Assembly: GCF_963678635.1 (NCBI RefSeq)
Contig: NC_087062.1
Coordinates: forward strand, 92,167,845-92,231,844
DNA from: Symsagittifera roscoffensis
Lineage: Eukaryota; Xenacoelomorpha; Acoela; Convolutidae
Length of the DNA stretch: 64,000 bases
Direction of reading: 5' to 3'
A program made the translations under genes and the position numbers. The notes under the pieces were generated by a model. It worked only from the letters and a program-made list of their open reading frames with translations. It was not told where the DNA came from and did not search any database. Shown one piece after another: positions 59,834-64,000 of the stretch (within the stretch, counting starts at the first letter, position 1; every line of letters starts with the position of its first letter).

Positions 59834-60103
59834 ATTTGTGAGCGGAGCATCTCCCAAAAACAACATCGCTCTTCTAAAGCTAACCTACCCAATCGGAGGA
59901 AAATACCGAGTGATCCCGTTATGTTCGGAAGTGGCCGAGACAGACACACTTCTAGGGTCGTGTGGTATGGGCACTATGGACACAAAATTACCCTCTGCTT
60001 ACCCTCAGTTATTGAAGGAAGCCTACTTCACAGAGGACAAAAGGTCACCTATGAAGCACTGTAGAGAAGACTTAATCTGCGTCAGCTCCGTTTTTTACGA
60101 AAG
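59834..60103 (+). CDS. Protease exon 3b: catalytic-Asp region (Asp to Asn)
   Basis: This has the same splice sites, phases and length (270 bases) as exon 3a. It differs at three residues: Gly-Met for Gly-Ile in the SCG segment, Ser-Pro for Ser-Ser before MKHC, and Val-Ser for Val-Asn after ICV. It also carries a few silent changes. The Asn at position 102 is shared, so that substitution came before the duplication. It lies next to exon 4 and is the most likely partner for it. Confidence 0.85.
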
Positions 60104-60794
60104 GTGGGAAAATCCTATAGCTATATGATAAGAAATTCTGGTAGATCTAGCTTTTCTCGACGTTTTCAAAAGTTCTTCACATTGAGCGGCTTTCGTCTCA
60201 ATTTCTGGCTGCTATTGTCATGCAAATGTTTGGGCTATATCGCAAGTGGTGCGAAGCTTTGCTTCTTCTCGTGTTAAAAAATTCTTCCGTTTCCCAAAGT
60301 TTCCTTTAAAAATAATTTTTATATGAGAGCCCATGTTTTTCACCCATTTTCTAATACAACAATAATTTCGTTCAATAATTGATTTTTTAGGTGAAAATGA
60401 TGAAAAGCGCATATCAGCTGTTTCTAGAACTTCCCGTATCATTAGGGCAAAAAAAATCATTCCTTCAATAATTGTTTTTTTTGGTGAAAAATGATGGGGA
60501 AAGTCCTAGGAACAGCAGATATGTGCGCTAAGGTTAACTCCATCCATTTTAGGCAATATCGAGAATAGCTGGTAAAATAGCGCAAAATGCTCCTACCAGA
60601 GTTGTTGAAAAAAAACAGAAAAAATCATTTAAAAAAATTGAGTCATTTTTCTTGTTTTTGTTTTCAATTGTTTTACAGAAACTGTTTTCTTCGTTTTCAA
60701 GGTAAACAGACCTGTTGCCAATAAAACCTCCATTTGGATTTTATCTGCTTGTTTCCTTATTTGGGTATTTCATTTGAAGTTTTCAGTATCTAGA

Positions 60795-60810
60795 CCCCCC
60801 CCCCCCCCCC
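60795..60810. repeat. Run of 16 C in the intron before exon 4
   Basis: An uninterrupted homopolymer follows TCTAGA and precedes ACCTATAAAAAA. It is about 55 bases upstream of the exon 4 acceptor. Confidence 0.9.
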
Positions 60811-60866
60811 ACCTATAAAAAACTCTACAATCTAAATCTGCAACCAGAGCTCTTTTTTCTGCTTAG

Positions 60867-61065
60867 CAACATGTGTTTTGGAGACTCAGGAGGACCCATC
60901 TACACCATGTTCTGCGGTACTCGAGTACCCCAGTGTCTGTACGGGATATACAGTCACACGACCAAGCTACCCGTCACCCCCTTCGAACACTGCACCGCCA
61001 ATAGTTTCTTCACAAGTGTCCCCTACTTCGAATCCTGGATCAAGAAGAACATCGAACTATTCTGA
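60867..61065 (+). CDS. Protease exon 4a: catalytic Ser and C-terminus
   Basis: The acceptor is TTCTGCTTAG|C. The C completes the Ser codon split from exon 3. NMCFGDSGGPIY contains the catalytic Ser195 with Asp194 and the oxyanion Gly193. By the usual numbering residue 189 is Asn, so trypsin-like Arg/Lys specificity is not expected. YGIYSH replaces Gly-Ile-Val-Ser-Trp-Gly, and NSFFTSV stands where Pro-Gly-Val-Tyr-Thr-Arg-Val is usual, so the pocket Gly226 is also changed. The C-terminal helix FESWIKKNIELF then stop is typical of S1 domains. A poly(A) signal lies 99 bases downstream. Confidence 0.85.
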
Positions 61066-61163
61066 CCTCCTACCCTTCTTGCAGACAAGCTCACAGATAG
61101 ACGCTAGAAAGTCACTTTCGATCGGATTTGGATTGAAAAAAGTCGCAATTTAATTGAAGTTCA

Positions 61164-61200
61164 AATAAAATTACATAAACTTAGCAATATCTAATAAAAA
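61164..61200 (+). terminator. Poly(A) signals of the protease gene
   Basis: AATAAA at 61164-61169 and AATAAAAAT near 61193 follow the stop at 61065. Both recur in the duplicated flank near 62961 and 62990. Confidence 0.6.
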
Positions 61201-61431
61201 TGAGAACGCAGTTTTAATTAATGGTCAAGTTTTTTTGGCTAGAATGAATTATATATACATGATAGATACATCTAATTTATGTTATTTCTTTTTTCTTACC
61301 TCATTTTTTTTTAAATTTAAATAAATATTTGTTTTTTTATCTCATTTTTTTCAACTCAACAAACGAGATACTGCTGTATAACCGTCGCTAAGATATTTCT
61401 TTAAAAGCAAAATAAACAAGACTGCTCGTAT

Positions 61432-61450
61432 CAGGGCGAAGCCCTGATTG
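61432..61450. other. Perfect hairpin TCAGGGCGAAGCCCTGA
   Basis: A 7-base stem around CGA sits in a dispersed repeat (also near 63227). Diverged forms occur near 43386 and 44887 (AAGGCAAAGCTTTGAA, ATGCAAAGCCTTGAA), where the palindrome is only partly kept. Confidence 0.7.
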
Positions 61451-62216
61451 TTCCGGCTGCTTTTTAAGGTCTATGGAGCAGTAATAACATGGTAAATTTG
61501 AATCTAATAAAATAAAAATAATTTTTTTTTAATATTGAGATTTGTTTGGCAAAAACATCCTTCACACGTCATGTTAAGTACAAAGTGGTAGATTTTGCTC
61601 CTATTAACAAATCAATTATGGCAAATAAGCTTCCTTCAACCAATTTTGACCAAGTTCTGAGACGGATTAAATCTCCGCTTACGTTAATATGGCAAACTTT
61701 AAACCCCATAACTTAAAAAAATGATCACAGGTGATATATTTCTTTTTCAAATTTAAGCTCAGGTCAACATTAGTTTTTGAATGATATAAAAAAGATCCAT
61801 GCTGTTTCCAAATCATGAAAAACCATCTCATGATACAACCAATTGCTTTTTTGCACAAATTCCCTTGTCCAAACAAAACAATTCGAATAATTGAAAAAAG
61901 TGTCAGTTTTCTAGATATGATAAATGCAAAGGTTGCATTGAACTGAAAGGTCCGAGAGCAAAGCAGCTCCAAGATGAAAAGGAATCAATCTTTCAGATTC
62001 CAACACAAACATCAATCGTTCAGTCATTGTAAATAGGGGTCAAATACTACCTCGCTAATAAAAATTTTTCTCGAGAACGAATGGCTGTTGTTTTTCTATC
62101 TAATGCTTTGAAATAATTCTCTTAATCGATCTCTGTTACAAACGCCCGGTCATTTTTATGGGTGAATCAGATCTGAGTTAGTTTTTGGACTAATTTAGAA
62201 TACACATATTTGATTT

Positions 62217-62674
62217 GGGTGTGCAAGATACAAATATCCCTTCTGCAATGAGACCTTTTGGTGCTATTGCAACCTTTGTTTCTCGCAGATAATCACTTCA
62301 GGGCATTCGCGAAAATTTTAGCTGACTTGGGGACAAGCACATTTGGATATGAACTCATTGGGGATCTCGATGTCTTCTTTTAAAAGCTGAACCACTAGTG
62401 CTCAAAACAAATGTCAACTATTTTACCTGACCGTGTTTCTCATAGCTAAGTTTTGATTAGAGATCCCGCGTTCGCTAATGTGCAATGGCTTTTCTTGAAA
62501 TAATTGGTTGACATGCAGAAATTGTGGATTTTGTCGTGGTCCAGCTTCTTTGGTTTATTGTGGGGGCAATTGTGGTCCTGTTTTTTTGTTTTGTTCCAGT
62601 TTGATCCAACTCTAGTTTCGGCCAAATTTTATTTAATAAAATTAGCAAATAGGCTACAAGGGTAGCTGGTGGCT
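62217..62674. other. Spacer between the two 3' duplicates, protein-like fragment
   Basis: From about 62290 the plus strand reads, with a few stops, DNHFRAFAKILADLG, GYELIGDLDVFF, then DPAFANVQWLFLK near 62470. The composition looks like a decayed protein, perhaps a transposase, but I cannot place it in a family. Confidence 0.25.
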
Positions 62675-62862
62675 GTGAAAGTTCAGGAGGCCCCATCTAC
62701 ACCATGTTCTGCGGTACTCAAGTACCCCAGTGTCTCTACGGGGTATACAGTCACACGACCAAGTTACCCGTCACCCCAATCGAACACTGCACCGCCAATA
62801 GTTTCTTCACAAGTGTCCCCTACTTCGAATCCTGGATCAAGAAGAACATCGAACTATTCTGA
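62675..62862 (+). pseudogene. Protease exon 4b: 5'-truncated duplicate
   Basis: From SGGPIY to the stop this matches exon 4a with three changes (Gln for Arg after CGT, Val for Ile in YGxYS, Ile for Phe before EHC). The first six codons and the original acceptor are replaced by CTGTGAAAG. An AG there would join exon 3 in frame, giving FYES-SGGP, and so would delete residues 189-194 including the oxyanion Gly. It could be a dead fragment or a weak alternative last exon. It keeps its own poly(A) signal. Confidence 0.6.
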
Positions 62863-64000
62863 CCTCCTACCCTTCTTGTAGACAAGCTCACAGATAGACG
62901 CTAGAAAGTCACTTTCGATCGGATTTGGATTGAAAAAAGTCGCAATTTAATTGAAGTTCAAATAAAATTACATAAACTTAGCAATATCTAATAAAAATGA
63001 GAACGCAGTTTTAATTAATGGTCAAGTTTTTTTTGGCTAGAATGAATTATATATACATGATAGATACATCTAATTTATGTTATTTCTTTTTTCTTACCTC
63101 ATTTTTTTTTAAATTTAAATAAATATTTGTTGAGTCGCCATTTTTTTCAATTCAACAAACGAGATACTGCTGTATAACCGTCGCTAAGATATTTCTTTAA
63201 AAGCAAAATAAACAAGACTGCTCGTATCAGGGCGAAGCCCTGATTGTTCCGGCTGCTTTTTAAGGTCCATGGAGCAGTAATAACATGGTAAATTTGAATC
63301 TAATAAAATAAAAATAATTTTTTTTTTAATATTGAGATTTGTTTTGCAAAAACATCCTTCAAACGTCATATTAAGTACAAAGTGGTAGATTTTGCTCCTA
63401 TTAACAAATCAATTATGGCAAATAAGCTTCCTTCAACCAATTTTGACCAAGTTCTGAGACGGATTAAATCTCCGCTTACGTTAATATGGCAAACTTTAAA
63501 CCCCATAACTAAAAAAAATGATCACAGGTGATATATTTCTTTTTCAAATTTAAGCTCAGGTCAACATTAGTTTTTGAATGATATAAAAAAGATCCATGCT
63601 GTTTCCAAATCATGAAAAACCATCTCATGATACAACCAATTGCTTTTTTGCACAAATTCCCTTGTCCAAACAAAACAATTCGAATAATTGAAAAAAGTGT
63701 CAGTTTTCTAGATATGATAAATGCAAAGGTTGCATTGAACTGAAAGGTCCGAGAGCCAAGATGAAAAGGAATCAATCTTTCAGATTCCAACACAAACATC
63801 AATCGTTCAGTCATTGTAAATAGGGGTCAAATACTACCTCGCTAATAAAAATTTTTCTCGAGAACGAATGGCTGTTGTTTTTCTATCTAATGCTTTGAAA
63901 TAATTCTCTTAATCGATCTCTGTTACAAACGCCCGGTCATTTTTATGGGTAAATCAGATCTGAGTTAGTTTTTGTACTAATTAAGAATACACATATTTGA
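62680..64000. repeat. 3' segmental duplication, copy 2 (runs off the window)
   Basis: This is the partner of 60885-62216. It has small deletions relative to copy 1, for example the loss of about 12 bases near 63757, and continues to the last base. Confidence 0.9.

Larger units (their letters stand above)
57366..60620. repeat. 3.2-kb tandem duplication, copy B (contains exons 2b and 3b)
   Basis: See copy A. Copy B begins within the RT pseudogene and includes a local extra duplication of about 100 bases near 60370-60480 (GGTGAAAAATGATG repeated). Past about 60620 it runs into single-copy sequence leading to exon 4. Confidence 0.9.
60885..62216. repeat. 3' segmental duplication, copy 1
   Basis: From the GDSGGP codons to about 62216 this matches 62680-64000 (end of window) at an offset that drifts around 1790, near 98% identical. 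The unit contains most of exon 4, the poly(A) signals and about 1.1 kb of repeat-rich downstream DNA. That includes the hairpin TCAGGGCGAAGCCCTGA and sequence shared, inverted, with 47900-48020. Confidence 0.9.

Noticed and set aside
60878-61153. Second open frame overlapping exon 4a (and 62669-62881 over exon 4b)
   Set aside because: It is the alternative frame of the serine-protease exon. The frame with GDSGGP and the C-terminal helix is clearly the real one.

Overview
The window is nuclear DNA of a multicellular animal, almost certainly an invertebrate. Two split genes have GT-AG introns, most acceptors sit behind short T-rich tracts, there are no operons or bacterial ribosome sites, and most of the sequence is AT-rich repeats and decayed transposons. 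I cannot name the phylum. An appendicularian tunicate or an enoplean nematode would both fit long repeat-filled introns around short exons, but this is a guess.

Gene 1 (+ strand, about 2.5-42.0 kb) is a divergent rhodopsin-class G-protein-coupled receptor. I can place four exons: TM1-TM2 (2535-2682), TM3 (20349-about 20535), TM4-TM5 (23706-23928) and TM6-TM7 plus a long tail (about 41058-41961). The N-terminal exon(s) were not found. The introns are 17.7, 3.2 and 17.1 kb and are built largely from repeats. The first holds a 15-kb LTR retroelement (e1, 4922-20215). The third holds a degenerate satellite-like field (24.1-29.3 kb) and a second LTR retroelement (e2, 29429-40106). Both elements belong to one Ty3/gypsy-like family with an envelope-like gene and extra ORFs downstream. 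Both lie antisense to the receptor, and both are broken by stops, deletions and loss of catalytic residues. e1 also carries an inverted duplication of part of gag.

From 42 to 49.6 kb I see only dispersed and tandemly duplicated repeats and no gene.

Gene 2 (+ strand, 49656-61065, with duplicated sequence to the window end) encodes a secreted chymotrypsin-fold protein of 275 aa from four exons. The block holding exons 2 and 3 (about 3.2 kb) is duplicated in tandem, and the 3' half of the last exon with its downstream flank is duplicated again 1.8 kb further on. The catalytic His and Ser are present, but the catalytic Asp reads Asn in both copies of exon 3. The locus may therefore encode an inactive protease homologue or be in decay. 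Introns of this gene contain a frame-broken RT-type retroelement ORF, a small exon-like ORF and TIR-bounded MITEs.

I found no rRNA gene, complete tRNA gene or CRISPR array.
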